Assembly: GCA_016721565.1 (NCBI GenBank)
Contig: JADKHW010000035.1
Span: 1 to 34,406 of the forward strand
Direction of reading: 5' to 3'
Length of the DNA stretch: 34,406 nt
Source of the DNA: a bacterium
Lineage (GTDB): Bacteria > Electryoneota > RPQS01
The position numbers were made by a program, and so were the translations under genes. The notes under the pieces were generated by a model. That model saw only the letters and a program-made list of their open reading frames with translations, did no database searches and had not been told where the DNA came from. Of the stretch, positions 8,273 through 17,027 are shown in pieces (positions within the stretch are counted from its first letter, which is position 1; every line of letters starts with the position of its first letter).

Positions 8273-9566
8273 AGTAAAAGTCCCGAGTCCGGGCGAATCG
8301 GTTAGCGAAGTGACGATCTCAAATTGGCTGAAGGCCGACGGATCGTTTGTGCAGACGAACGACGAACTGTTTGAAATCGAATCTGAGAAGGCGACGCTCT
8401 CTGTTTCGGCAGAGACCAGCGGTGTGTTAAAAATTTTGATTCCGCAAGGCACAACGGTAAATGTTGGAGCGCTGGCATGCACGATTGATGAATCGGCGAC
8501 TGCGAGTGCTGCTCCGGCGAAGGTCGAAGCGGCTCCCGCAAAGGCTGAGGAAAAAGTCACTGCCCCAACTCCTGCTCCAACTCCTGCAACTGCAACAGCG
8601 GCAAAGATTGCGTCACCTGCGGCGGATAAGATTCTGCGTGAAGCGGGAATGACTGCAAACGACGTATCAAACGGCAGCGGCAAGGCTGGTCGCGTGACGA
8701 AAGAAGACGCGCAACGCACGGCGACGGCTCCAAAGGCCGCACCTGCACCAGTTGCTGCGGCACCGTCAGCGGCTCCTGTTGCAAGCGCACCTGCTCCGGC
8801 TCCGGCGAAAGCTGCTGCTCCGTCACACATGCCGCCGCAAGTAGCTAAAGTTGCCTATACCGGCGAACGAGTTGAACGGCGCGAGAAGATGTCGTTACTG
8901 AGACAAAAAGTTGCAGAGCGCTTGGTCTCTGTGCGTCAGACCACGGCGATGCTCACGACGTTCAACGAAGTGGATATGTCCAATCTGATGCAGCTTCGCA
9001 AGGACTATAAAGAGAAATTTGAACAGCAGCACGGCGTCCGTCTGGGTTTCATGTCGTTCTTCGTCAAGGCTGTGACGGAAGCTCTGAAGTATTTCCCGGC
9101 GGTGAATGCGTCGATTGAAGGCGATGAAGTTGTCTATCACGATTACGTGGATATGGGCGTCGCTGTGCAAGCTCCGAAGGGGCTTGTTGTACCGGTCGTG
9201 CGCAATGCTGAGAGTATGACGTTGGCTCAAATCGAAGCGGAAATTGAACGACTGGCAGCGCGCGCGAGGAACAATCAACTCACGATTGACGAGATGACGG
9301 GCGGCACCTACACGATTTCAAACGGTGGTGTGTTCGGCTCGCTGATGTCCACTCCGATTTTGAATCCGCCGCAAAGCGCGATTTTGGGGATGCACAAGAT
9401 TGAAGAGCGGCCGATCGCGTTGAACGGTCAAGTTGTGATTCGACCGATGATGTATGTGGCCATGAGCTACGATCATCGGATTATTGACGGACGAGAATCC
9501 GTTGGATTTCTCGTGCGCGTGAAAGAAAGTTTGGAAAATCCGGTGCGCCTGCTGCTGCAAGTATAA
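8265..9566 (+). CDS. sucB: Dihydrolipoyllysine succinyltransferase, E2 of 2-oxoglutarate dehydrogenase
   Basis: This intact 433-residue protein has the standard E2 order. The lipoyl domain (residues 1-75) carries the lipoylated lysine at 42 in IESEKATL. An Ala/Pro-rich linker follows, then a peripheral-subunit-binding domain (about 115-150, SPAADKILREAGM ... GRVTKEDA) and a second Ala/Pro linker. The catalytic acyltransferase domain (about 205-433) ends with YDHRIIDGRESVGFL, whose His404 and Asp408 form the HxxxDG active site. It transfers succinyl from E1 to CoA. It sits directly between E1 and E3, so the succinyl rather than acetyl assignment rests on both context and sequence. The ATG at 8265 overlaps the truncated sucA stop, and no good ribosome site precedes it, which fits loss of the normal intergenic sequence at this junction. 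Confidence 0.95.
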   Translation: MLEVKVPSPGESVSEVTISNWLKADGSFVQTNDELFEIESEKATLSVSAETSGVLKILIPQGTTVNVGALACTIDESATASAAPAKVEAAPAKAEEKVTAPTPAPTPATATAAKIASPAADKILREAGMTANDVSNGSGKAGRVTKEDAQRTATAPKAAPAPVAAAPSAAPVASAPAPAPAKAAAPSHMPPQVAKVAYTGERVERREKMSLLRQKVAERLVSVRQTTAMLTTFNEVDMSNLMQLRKDYKEKFEQQHGVRLGFMSFFVKAVTEALKYFPAVNASIEGDEVVYHDYVDMGVAVQAPKGLVVPVVRNAESMTLAQIEAEIERLAARARNNQLTIDEMTGGTYTISNGGVFGSLMSTPILNPPQSAILGMHKIEERPIALNGQVVIRPMMYVAMSYDHRIIDGRESVGFLVRVKESLENPVRLLLQV

Positions 9567-9594
9567 CGCGCGCATTTTTAATTAGAAACTCATT

Positions 9595-10996
9595 ATGAAG
9601 TACGATTTAGTTGTCGTCGGGTCAGGTCCCGGTGGCTATGTCGCGGCGATTCGCGCGGCACAATTGAAAATGAAAGTCGCCATCGTCGAGAGGTATCCGA
9701 CTTTGGGAGGCACCTGTTTGAACGTCGGCTGTATTCCGTCAAAAGCTCTGCTTGATTCTTCGGAACTTGTACATGCAGGCCGCGAAGCATTTTGAGACGC
9801 ACGGCATCGGCGTCAGCGGATTAAAGCTTGAGTGGGACACGATGCGCGGACGCAAGGACGCTGTCGTGTCGGATAACACCAAGGGCGTCGCGTACCTGAT
9901 GAAGAAGAACAAGATTGATGTGTTCTACGGGCACGGATCTTTTCTGGGCGCGGAGTCTTTGCGTGTGACGAAAGACGACGGCAGCAGTCAGGACATTTCG
10001 TTTGCGAAAGCGATTATTGCTACAGGTTCCAAGCCTGCGGATTTGCCCTTTGCGAAGATTGACAAGACGAAGATTATTTCTTCGACGGAAGCATTGACAT
10101 TGAAATCCGTGCCGAAAGAGCTTGTGATTATCGGCGCTGGTGTGATTGGCTGTGAAATGGGGTCGGTGTATGCGCGCTTGGGGACCAAAGTGAAGATCGT
10201 TGAGTTTATGAACTCTGCGATTCCGACAATGGACTCAACGATGGGCAAGGAGCTTGGCCGCTCGCTCAAGGGCATCGGAATTGAACTCTATCTCGGTCAC
10301 AAGGTGAAAGCCGTTGATACGAAAGGCAAGAAGGTCAAAGTCACTGCCGAGACTCCGAGTGGAGAAGAAATTGAACTGACGGGTGACTATTGCATGATGG
10401 CGGTCGGGCGAAAGCCATACACCGATAAGCTTGGTCTTGAAACAGTGAAGGTTTCGACGGACGCGCGCGGATTTATCAAAGTGAATGAACACTTGGAAAC
10501 GGCGCATCCCGGAATTTATGCCATTGGTGACGTGATTGGCGGCGCGATGCTGGCTCACAAAGCTGAAGAAGAGGGCGTGTATGTCGCGGAGTTGTTGGCT
10601 GGACAGAAGCCGCACATCAACTATCGCGCGATTCCGTGGGTGGTTTACACGTGGCCGGAAGTTGCCGGTGTCGGTTATACTGAAGAAGAGTTGAAGCAAT
10701 CAGGTCGTGCTTACAAGACCGGAAGTTTTCCGTATAAGGCGCTGGGTCGTGCGCGAGCGGCGAATGAATCGGAAGGCGTAGTCAAGGTTTTGGCTGATAA
10801 GGAAACGGATGAAATTCTCGGCGTGAACATGTTTGGTGCGCGAGCGGCGGATATGATTGCTGAAGCGGTTGTTGCGGTTGAATATCGAGCCAGCGCTGAG
10901 GATATCGCACGCATTTCGCACGCGCATCCGACGTTTACGGAAGCTATGAAGGAAGCGTGTTTAGCGGCGACTGAAAACCGCTCAATTCATTTGTAA
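9595..10996 (+). CDS. lpdA: Dihydrolipoyl dehydrogenase, E3 (one frameshift)
   Basis: E3 reoxidises the dihydrolipoyl arm of E2, passing electrons through a disulfide and FAD to NAD. The N-terminus DLVVVGSGPGGYVAAIRAAQ is the FAD-binding Rossmann motif, and GGTCLNVGCIPSK holds the redox cysteines 41 and 46. The second part has the NAD-binding VIIGAGVIGCEMGS, the second FAD motif (IYAIGDVIGGAMLAHKAEEEG) and the C-terminal ISHAHPTFTEA with the His-Glu pair that works at the partner subunit's active site. Frame changes near 9769: one extra base interrupts SSELYMQAAKHF, leaving pieces 9595-9795 and 9752-10996. Corrected length of about 466 residues is normal. It follows sucB by 28 bases and is probably co-transcribed. 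Confidence 0.94.
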
Positions 10997-11005
10997 GGCA
11001 CGCAG

Positions 11006-11836
11006 ATGGGATTTGTCCGCTTAGAAGAATTTCAGGAACGCCCTGAACGAGACGTTCGTAAGGTCGTGGTGGTGATGCCTGCTTACAATGCGGCAACCAC
11101 GATTGAACGAACCTTTAAGTCGATACCTGAAGGCATCGTAGACGAGTTTATTCTTGTTGACGACTGCTCGAAAGATAACACGGCAGACGTGGCGCGTTCG
11201 CTTGGGATTAAGGTGATCCGGCACGAGCAGAACAAGGGTTACGGCGGCAATCAAAAGACGTGTTATGATACGGCATTGAAAACCGGCGCAGATGTGATTG
11301 TGATGATTCATCCGGACTATCAATATGATGGTAGAATTACTCCGGCTGTTGTAAGTTTACTGAAGACCGGCACGGTAGATGTGATTTTGGGTTCGCGCAT
11401 TCGTTCGCGACGCGAGACGCTTGAGGGCGGGATGCCGATTTACAAGTATCTGTCCAATCGTTTGCTCACTATTTTTGAGAATGTGATGCTTGGACAGAAT
11501 TCCGGGGATTTGCATACGGGATTTCGCGCTTATGCACGCGAAGTCTTGGAAACGATTAATTATCATTCCAATTCGGATGATTTTGTATTTGACTCCGAAT
11601 TCCTGGCACAGAGCGTTTATCACGGATTTCGGATTGGCGACGTGCCGATTCCGACGCGCTATTTTGACGAAGCGTCATCCATCAATTTTCGCCGCAGCAC
11701 GAAGTATGGGATACAGACCGTATTAGTGATGTTGAAGTTTAAGCTCGCGCAATGGGGACTCTTAAATTCACCGTTGTTCAAAAAGTCACCACGAGTATTA
11801 AATTCCGCAGACGTTCCGATACCAATGGGAACTTAG
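11006..11836 (+). CDS. GT2 glycosyltransferase (dolichyl-phosphate mannosyltransferase-like)
   Basis: This intact 276-residue protein has a GT-A fold. VVVMPAYNAATTIERT is the nucleotide-binding start, ILVDDCSKDNT the conserved acidic loop (Asp52-Asp53), and VMIHPDYQYD (Asp104) the metal-binding region where most family members have DxD. GSRIRSRRETLEGGMP and LHTGFRAYAREVL follow as in DPM1/undecaprenyl-phosphate sugar transferases. No C-terminal membrane helices are present, so it is soluble or peripheral. Such enzymes move a sugar from a nucleotide sugar to a lipid phosphate or glycan; donor and acceptor are unknown. It starts nine bases after lpdA and so may be transcribed with it, although there is no metabolic link. 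A hairpin with a T-rich tail follows. Confidence 0.88.
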   Translation: MGFVRLEEFQERPERDVRKVVVVMPAYNAATTIERTFKSIPEGIVDEFILVDDCSKDNTADVARSLGIKVIRHEQNKGYGGNQKTCYDTALKTGADVIVMIHPDYQYDGRITPAVVSLLKTGTVDVILGSRIRSRRETLEGGMPIYKYLSNRLLTIFENVMLGQNSGDLHTGFRAYAREVLETINYHSNSDDFVFDSEFLAQSVYHGFRIGDVPIPTRYFDEASSINFRRSTKYGIQTVLVMLKFKLAQWGLLNSPLFKKSPRVLNSADVPIPMGT

Positions 11837-11875
11837 TGCAAATTCGACGCGTCACATAAGACGCAATATGATTGG

Positions 11876-11901
11876 CGCGACTCTTGTGGTCGCGTTTCTT
11901 T
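11876..11901 (+). terminator. Probable rho-independent terminator after the GT2 gene
   Basis: CGCGAC and GTCGCG pair around TCTTGTG and are followed by TTTCTTT. It lies about 40 bases after the glycosyltransferase stop and before the ABC permease gene, separating the two transcription units. The stem is short, so efficiency is uncertain. Confidence 0.5.
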
Positions 11902-11946
11902 ATGCCTCCTTCCTGCTCGCTTCCGTTCTAACAACTCCATTTAAGC

Positions 11947-13164
11947 ATGCTGATTCGTCTCGCACTGCGGGATATTCGCAAGATGTGGAAACGCTCACTG
12001 GCCGTTATTGCGGTCGTGGCGGTTTCGGTGTTTCTGTTGCAATTTGGCGGCAGCTACGTGGATGGATTCCGTGACAAAGTGCAGAAGCAGGCCGTGCGTG
12101 AATCGGGGCATATGCGGATTGCGGCAAAGGGTTATGACGAGAAAATTGATTTGCTGCCGTTAGAACCGAATATGCCGTGGAGCGAGTCGTTTGCCGACTC
12201 ACTGCGCGCTCTGCCGGATGTTAAGATGGTGCGACCGATGATTCGATTTGGTGCACTTGCTAATTCGCCAGAACGCACGCTTGAGATGCAGCTTGTGGCC
12301 ACGACAATTGAAGCGGCGAAATCCATTTGGGGGAGATTGGATCGTGCGATTGTCGATGGAGCTTTTCTCGATGGACCGAATCAGATTATTCTGGGCAGTA
12401 ACGCGGCAAAGTTGCTTGACATTAAGGCAGGCGATAAGATTATATTGCTGACGAGCGATGTCTATGGCGGGATGTCGGCGGTGGAACCTGTTGTGCGCGG
12501 GGTGTTCAAGAGTTTGAATGAAGATGAAGACGCTACTCTCGTCATCGGCGAACTCGGGACGGTGCAGAAGCTCTTGGCAATGGAGAATCGGGTCACGAGT
12601 GTCACGCTCGAACTTGAGCATCACGACAAGTTGGATCAGGCTGCACCGATCGTGAAGAAGCTTTTCGGCGACAACTATCAGGTCACGACATGGAGGGAAG
12701 ATCAGGCGGCATTTATTCAGTTGCTTGATGTTTCAGAAATAGGGATTTGGGTGATTACGATAATCATTCTTACGGTGGCGTCTTTAGGAATGATCAATAC
12801 GTTTATGATCAGTATTCTCGAACGACTGCGGGAATTTGGAACGTTGCGGGCAGTGGGGCTGTTGCCAAGTCAGTTGGTTCAACTTGTTTTGTTTCAAGGA
12901 GCTGTTCTCGGATTTATTGGCACAATCTTGGGGTTGATTCTGTCCGTGCCTTTGACTTTCTATCTCAATTTCAATCCGATTGATTTGGGTGAAGGGCTTC
13001 AGGGAATGCAAGGGATTGACAGCCTGATTTGGTGGACGTTCGTGCCGCGGACGACGATCAAGATTGCAATTTTAGGACTATTGATTTCGACTCTCGCCTC
13101 TGTGTATCCAGCCTATTGGGCGTCGCGGAAGCAACCGGTTGATATTTTGCGGGAGCTGGGATGA
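11947..13164 (+). CDS. ABC transporter permease, FtsX/MacB/LolCE type (first of pair)
   Basis: This intact 405-residue protein has the four-helix MacB/LolC topology. Helix 1 is at about 17-37 (SLAVIAVVAVSVFLLQF), followed by a large periplasmic domain at about 40-262. Helices 2-4 lie at about 266-289, 312-340 and 371-391. Between helices 2 and 3, ILERLREFGTLRAVGL is the FtsX-family coupling helix that contacts the ATPase, and the C-terminal PAYWASRKQPVDILREL is typical. These transporters work mechanically on periplasmic or membrane-embedded substrates (lipoproteins, lipids, peptides) rather than by classical channel transport. The next gene encodes a second, diverged permease with a four-base stop/start overlap, so a heterodimer like LolC-LolE is likely. 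The ATPase is encoded three genes downstream. Confidence 0.9.
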   Translation: MLIRLALRDIRKMWKRSLAVIAVVAVSVFLLQFGGSYVDGFRDKVQKQAVRESGHMRIAAKGYDEKIDLLPLEPNMPWSESFADSLRALPDVKMVRPMIRFGALANSPERTLEMQLVATTIEAAKSIWGRLDRAIVDGAFLDGPNQIILGSNAAKLLDIKAGDKIILLTSDVYGGMSAVEPVVRGVFKSLNEDEDATLVIGELGTVQKLLAMENRVTSVTLELEHHDKLDQAAPIVKKLFGDNYQVTTWREDQAAFIQLLDVSEIGIWVITIIILTVASLGMINTFMISILERLREFGTLRAVGLLPSQLVQLVLFQGAVLGFIGTILGLILSVPLTFYLNFNPIDLGEGLQGMQGIDSLIWWTFVPRTTIKIAILGLLISTLASVYPAYWASRKQPVDILRELG

Positions 13165-14411
13165 ACTTATTGTGGTTCAAACTCGGCATGCGCAATGTGA
13201 TTAAGCAGCGACGCAGGACATTGTTTAATGTGCTCGCGCTCGGTGTGAATACGGGAATGCTGATTTTGCTCGTGGGTGTGCTGCGCGGCTTCTACTTGAT
13301 TACGATTGAGAAGACTGTGGATTTGCGCACGGGACACGTTCAGATTCATGCTGAAGGATATGCCGAAGAGAAGCGCAGGCTGCCGCTCGATATCACGATT
13401 CATCATGCGGACTCGATTAAGGAAGTGATAGAAGAGCTACCGCAAGTTGTTGCCGCAAGTCCGCGAATCCTGACCACTGCAACACTCTCGAACGGACGTG
13501 AACGCGCGGCGGGGATCTTGTACGGCGTGCTGCCTTCGGCGGAAGATAAAGTGGGTGTGATTCTCTCCGGTGTTAAGGAGGGAGTTAAGCTCACCGACTC
13601 GACGCAGGGGATTATGATTGGTGACAGGTTGGCGGAGTTGCTGGGCGCGAAGGTCGGCACGTCACTCTTACTGTTTGCGCAAACGCAAGAGCATGCGAAC
13701 AATCTTGTCGATGCGGAAGTGGTGGGGATTTTTGACAGCGGGTTTGGCATGGCGGATCGTGGTGCGGTGTACGCTCCGCTGCCATTTGTGTCGGAGCTGC
13801 TTGACATGCATGATGAAGTAACTGAAATTGTAATTCGTGCGGAGAACTTGCGCGTAGTCCCGAAGCTGCGCGATCAAATAGTCTCGACAGTAACACCGAT
13901 CACAAAAGAGAAACTTGTCGTAGAAACGTGGTACGAAGTCGCGCGCGATATTGTAGCGGCAGTAAAAGCGGATTTGGTGTCGTATAGCATTATTGGTGGA
14001 ATTTTGGTGACTCTCGCCGTGTTTGGCATCTCAAATACGATGACCGTAACTGTGTTTGAACGAACAGGAGAGATTGGGGCGTTACGAGCACTGGGTATGG
14101 AAGCGAAACAGATTCGTACGATGTTTTTAGCTGAGGGGGTTACGCTTGGCGTATTTGGCATTGTGATCGGTTCGGTTATTGGCGGACTTGCGGCGTGGTA
14201 TATGAATGTTCATGGAATCAAGTTGCCGAAGGAGGCAATTGAAGCGATCTCGATGCCGCTTGCGGATACGTATTATGCGCAGTCGCGTGGAGTGGATTGG
14301 CTGATTGGCGCGGGGCTTTCGATTTTCAGCGCGTGGGCAGGTTCGGTTTTCCCTGCGCGAAGGGCGTCGCGTGTTCCGGTAACGGCGGCTTTGGCAAAAG
14401 GAGTTCGATAG
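13161..14411 (+). CDS. ABC transporter permease, FtsX/MacB/LolCE type (second of pair)
   Basis: This intact 416-residue protein has the same topology as its upstream partner. Helix 1 is at about 21-42, the periplasmic domain at about 45-268, and helices 2-4 at about 273-294, 323-349 and 379-400. The coupling helix reads VFERTGEIGALRALGM and the end PARRASRVPVTAALAKG. The periplasmic part contains LRTGHVQIHAEGYAEE, very similar in position to SGHMRIAAKGYDEK in the first permease, so the two are old paralogues. The ATG overlaps the upstream stop (ATGA), indicating coupled translation and probable 1:1 assembly. The substrate is unknown; the LolA-like gene that follows immediately suggests a lipid or lipoprotein. 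Confidence 0.9.
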   Translation: MNLLWFKLGMRNVIKQRRRTLFNVLALGVNTGMLILLVGVLRGFYLITIEKTVDLRTGHVQIHAEGYAEEKRRLPLDITIHHADSIKEVIEELPQVVAASPRILTTATLSNGRERAAGILYGVLPSAEDKVGVILSGVKEGVKLTDSTQGIMIGDRLAELLGAKVGTSLLLFAQTQEHANNLVDAEVVGIFDSGFGMADRGAVYAPLPFVSELLDMHDEVTEIVIRAENLRVVPKLRDQIVSTVTPITKEKLVVETWYEVARDIVAAVKADLVSYSIIGGILVTLAVFGISNTMTVTVFERTGEIGALRALGMEAKQIRTMFLAEGVTLGVFGIVIGSVIGGLAAWYMNVHGIKLPKEAIEAISMPLADTYYAQSRGVDWLIGAGLSIFSAWAGSVFPARRASRVPVTAALAKGVR

Positions 14412-15143
14412 GTGAGGATACTTATTATTTGCATGATGATGGTCACAGCTACGCTCGCGCAAGGGCCTGCTGATTCCGTTGCGCAAGCTCTGCTACAGCG
14501 ATTGGATGATGCGCGGTTTCCGGGAGCATTTGAAATGTCGATGAAGATGGAGACGAATCGACCGGGGCGCGATCCTCTGAATTACAGTTATGACATCATT
14601 GGTGTGGGTGAAGATAAATCGCTAATGACAGTGACGGATCCGCCGCGCGAGCGTGACAAGCAGGTGTTGTTGAACGGTGACAACTTGTGGTTTTTCGTGC
14701 CGGATGTTTCGCGACCGGTGAAACTCACGCGCAAGGCGAGCTTCATGGGCAGCGTGTTTTCTAATGAAGACGTGATGAACTCGACGCTGGCGGATGACTA
14801 TGTTGCCCGAGTCATGGATCGGCAAGTTATCAATGGCCGCGTGCATTTTCATGTTGAATTGACGGCCAAGTCGCGCAGTGTGGCCTATGCGAAGATGGAG
14901 GCCGGGCTGGATAGCGTGTCAGCTATTCCGGACACGATTAAGTTTTACGGGCTGACGGGCAAAGCGCTGAAGCAGGAGGTTGTCAATAAGACAGCGCATT
15001 TTGCCGGACGTGAGCGACCGTCTGTAATGACGATGTATGATTTTTTGGAAGATGGCGCATATACCAAGGTTGAAATTTTGTCGCTGAGTGAACGCGATGC
15101 CGTACCGGAGTCAACTTTTGATCCGACTCGCCTGGGCAAGTAG
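14412..15143 (+). CDS. LolA-like periplasmic outer-membrane lipoprotein-sorting family protein
   Basis: Starting with GTG directly after the permease stop, it has a short signal peptide (RILIICMMMVTATLA) and about 225 mature residues. Key stretches are ALLQRLDDARFPGAFEMSM, KQVLLNGDNLWFFVPDVSRP, GSVFSNEDVMNSTLADDY and the late YDFLEDGAYTKVEILSLS. They fit the LolA-like family (COG2834/PF17131), whose members have the open beta-barrel fold that cradles acyl chains and often lie beside exporters and outer-membrane barrels. The proposed role is a periplasmic carrier between the ABC permeases and the outer membrane; that is inference from fold and context. The frame is intact. Its end overlaps the start of the barrel gene by about 50 bases. 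Confidence 0.82.
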   Translation: MRILIICMMMVTATLAQGPADSVAQALLQRLDDARFPGAFEMSMKMETNRPGRDPLNYSYDIIGVGEDKSLMTVTDPPRERDKQVLLNGDNLWFFVPDVSRPVKLTRKASFMGSVFSNEDVMNSTLADDYVARVMDRQVINGRVHFHVELTAKSRSVAYAKMEAGLDSVSAIPDTIKFYGLTGKALKQEVVNKTAHFAGRERPSVMTMYDFLEDGAYTKVEILSLSERDAVPESTFDPTRLGK

Positions 15144-16327
15144 CCTCATCCTTTGTGCGACGTTGTTTGCTGAACCGCAAACGACGTTTCGTCTCGAGAA
15201 CAACGCCATCTTCACGGGACCGGAGCGTGGTGAGGTGTGGTTGTTTCCACCTGCGACAAATAAATGGCAAGAGAGGTACTTGCACGAGTTGCGTGTTAGC
15301 GTGAAAGGGACACACGAGAAGCGAGCAGGCTATCGTGTTGAGCCGCGTTTTCAATTCGTGCACCAGCCGGACTCTGCAGAGCAGTTTGATTGGGTGTTGG
15401 ATCAAGCCTATGGATATGTGAATCCTACGGATAGAGTGACATTCTTGATGGGCAAGCAGCGTGCGCGTTGGGGCACGGGGATGACGTTTACGCCGACCGA
15501 CAATTTGCAACGCACCTCCAATCCGCTCGACCCAACACGGTACTTGGAGGGAGTTTATTTGGCGCGGATGGATGCTACTCTGCCGTGGTTTTCGATGTCA
15601 GTGCTTTATTCGCCGGATCGCGGCGACGAGTTTGACGATCTTCCCTCAAGCGAAACGCGCAGAATGGCAGGCGCAAAATTGTTCAAGTTAATCGGTACGG
15701 TTGACTTGTATGCAACTGCGACTCACAATTTTGACAATGAAACAAACGTGGGCGGAGCTTTTTCGTGGGACAGCGGGCCACTTGTTGTTTATGGTGAAGC
15801 CGCGTGGCTGGCGCTCGAACAATCGACGATGCGTCACTATCTTAGGCTCGAAGAAGAGCGCACTTGGAAACCGCGCGCAGTGTTAGGCGGAGTAAACTGT
15901 TTGGTAATTCGAGTGTGTATGCCGAGTGTACTACACGGGTTGGGGGCTTAACAAGAGTGAGTACGATGACTATCTGACGCGATTCAAAGGCGATGCCAAC
16001 GCATTGCGCGAAAACATTTTGAATCCGGCGGCGGCAGTTGACTATGCCAACTTGCTTCTGCTAACTCGACCGACTCAAGAATTACATCAGTGGTATGTAG
16101 CGGCAAGCGGAGTTTATAATTGGCGGGACTTATGGACAGTGGGCGGCAACTTCGTGTTTGAACCTGTTGATCAAACGCTTTACGGCTATCCGCTGATTAC
16201 ATTTTTAGGTTATCCTAATGTTGATATTGCGGCAGGATTCTCGTTTGCAACAGGATCATCCGACAGTGAGCTGCCGGTTTTACCTACCTACCACGCAATC
16301 GACTTGCGGTTTGTGTTACATTTCTAA
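15088..16327 (+). CDS. Outer-membrane beta-barrel protein (DUF1302-like, frameshifted)
   Basis: After a signal peptide (LLIRLAWASSLILCATLFA, cleavage near AEPQ), the protein is built of alternating polar/aromatic strands and ends in DLRFVLHF, with the terminal Phe typical of outer-membrane barrels. The motif LMGKQRARWGTGMTFTPTD ... NPLDPTRYLEGV resembles the R-W-G-x-G ... N-P-x-D-P signature I associate with DUF1302-like porins that pair with LolA-like proteins. The frame shifts twice, near 15895 and 15930, between VLGG and YYTGWGLNKSEYDD; the intervening LFGNSSVYAEC reads in a third frame, so two small indels suffice. Repaired length is about 410 residues. ATG 15088 overlaps the LolA-like gene; ATG 15097 is possible. 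It probably forms the outer-membrane end of the neighbouring ABC system. Confidence 0.77.
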
Positions 16328-16334
16328 AATTCTC

Positions 16335-17027
16335 ATGTCAGATATTATTGTTACCGAAAAGATTTGCAAGAACTATTCACTGGGAACGCATGTGGTGCGA
16401 GCTCTGGTGGATGTGGATTTGCATGTGGGGATGGGAGAGTTCTTGTGTATTGTCGGGCCATCGGGGAGCGGGAAGACGACGCTACTCAATTTGATTGGCT
16501 GTCTTGATGTGCCAACTTCGGGAACGGTAAAGATGTTCGGTCAATATGAAACCGCGAAGTTGAACGACAAAGAGACGACGCTTCTCCGACGAGATCGGAT
16601 TGGGTTCATCTTTCAGAGTTTCAATTTGCTGCCGGTGTTCAATGTGATGGAGAATGTGGGGTTGCCGCTGGAGCTTCAGCGCGTGCCAAAGGCTGAGCTT
16701 GACAAACGCGTAAAAGCTCTTGTGGAAGAAGTTGGCTTAATTGAATACGCGCAGCACCGTCCGGATGAGCTTTCGGGCGGACAACGTCAGCGTGTCGCGG
16801 TTGCACGAGCTTTGATTACCAATCCACAACTGGTGCTGGCTGATGAACCAACAGCGAATCTTGATCACGATACGGGCATGGCTGTGCTGGAACTGATGCT
16901 TGAGATGAATCGCAATCACGGAACGACTTTTATATTTTCCACACACGATCCGAAAGTAATGGGGATTGCCAAACGGATTGTGACGGTTGAAGACGGTCGG
17001 ATTAAGGAGGATAGAAATGTGGCGTAA
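16335..17027 (+). CDS. ABC transporter ATP-binding protein, LolD/MacB family
   Basis: This 230-residue ATPase shows every motif: Walker A GPSGSGKT (41-48), Q-loop Gln94 in FIFQSFNLLP, signature LSGGQ (146-150), Walker B LVLADE (166-171) and H-loop His204 in STHD. FNLLP followed by NVMENVGLPL and the D-loop PTANLDHDTG are characteristic of the LolD/MacB/FtsE branch that partners FtsX-type permeases. I chose ATG 16335, seven bases after the barrel gene's stop; an upstream in-frame extension to 16218 overlaps that gene and has no homology. It is the only ATPase near the two permeases and so the likely motor. The end overlaps the next gene by 11 bases. Confidence 0.93.
   Translation: MSDIIVTEKICKNYSLGTHVVRALVDVDLHVGMGEFLCIVGPSGSGKTTLLNLIGCLDVPTSGTVKMFGQYETAKLNDKETTLLRRDRIGFIFQSFNLLPVFNVMENVGLPLELQRVPKAELDKRVKALVEEVGLIEYAQHRPDELSGGQRQRVAVARALITNPQLVLADEPTANLDHDTGMAVLELMLEMNRNHGTTFIFSTHDPKVMGIAKRIVTVEDGRIKEDRNVA
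17004..17010 (+). promoter_or_regulatory. Ribosome binding site that fixes the metallopeptidase start
   Basis: AAGGAGG lies six bases before ATG 17017, inside the end of the ATPase gene. It selects this ATG over the upstream in-frame ATG at 16987, and the protein then begins directly with a signal peptide. Confidence 0.75.

Noticed and set aside
7979..8830. Long minus-strand Ala-rich ORF across sucA/sucB
   Set aside because: It is the antisense shadow of the Ala/Pro linkers of sucB.
11868..12074. Small ORF with a hydrophobic N-terminus (MIGATLVVAFLYASFLLASV)
   Set aside because: It overlaps a probable terminator and two thirds of it is the permease gene read in another frame; no ribosome site.
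16218..16334. N-terminal extension of the ATPase gene
   Set aside because: The extra 39 residues overlap the barrel gene in another frame and do not resemble any part of LolD/MacB ATPases.
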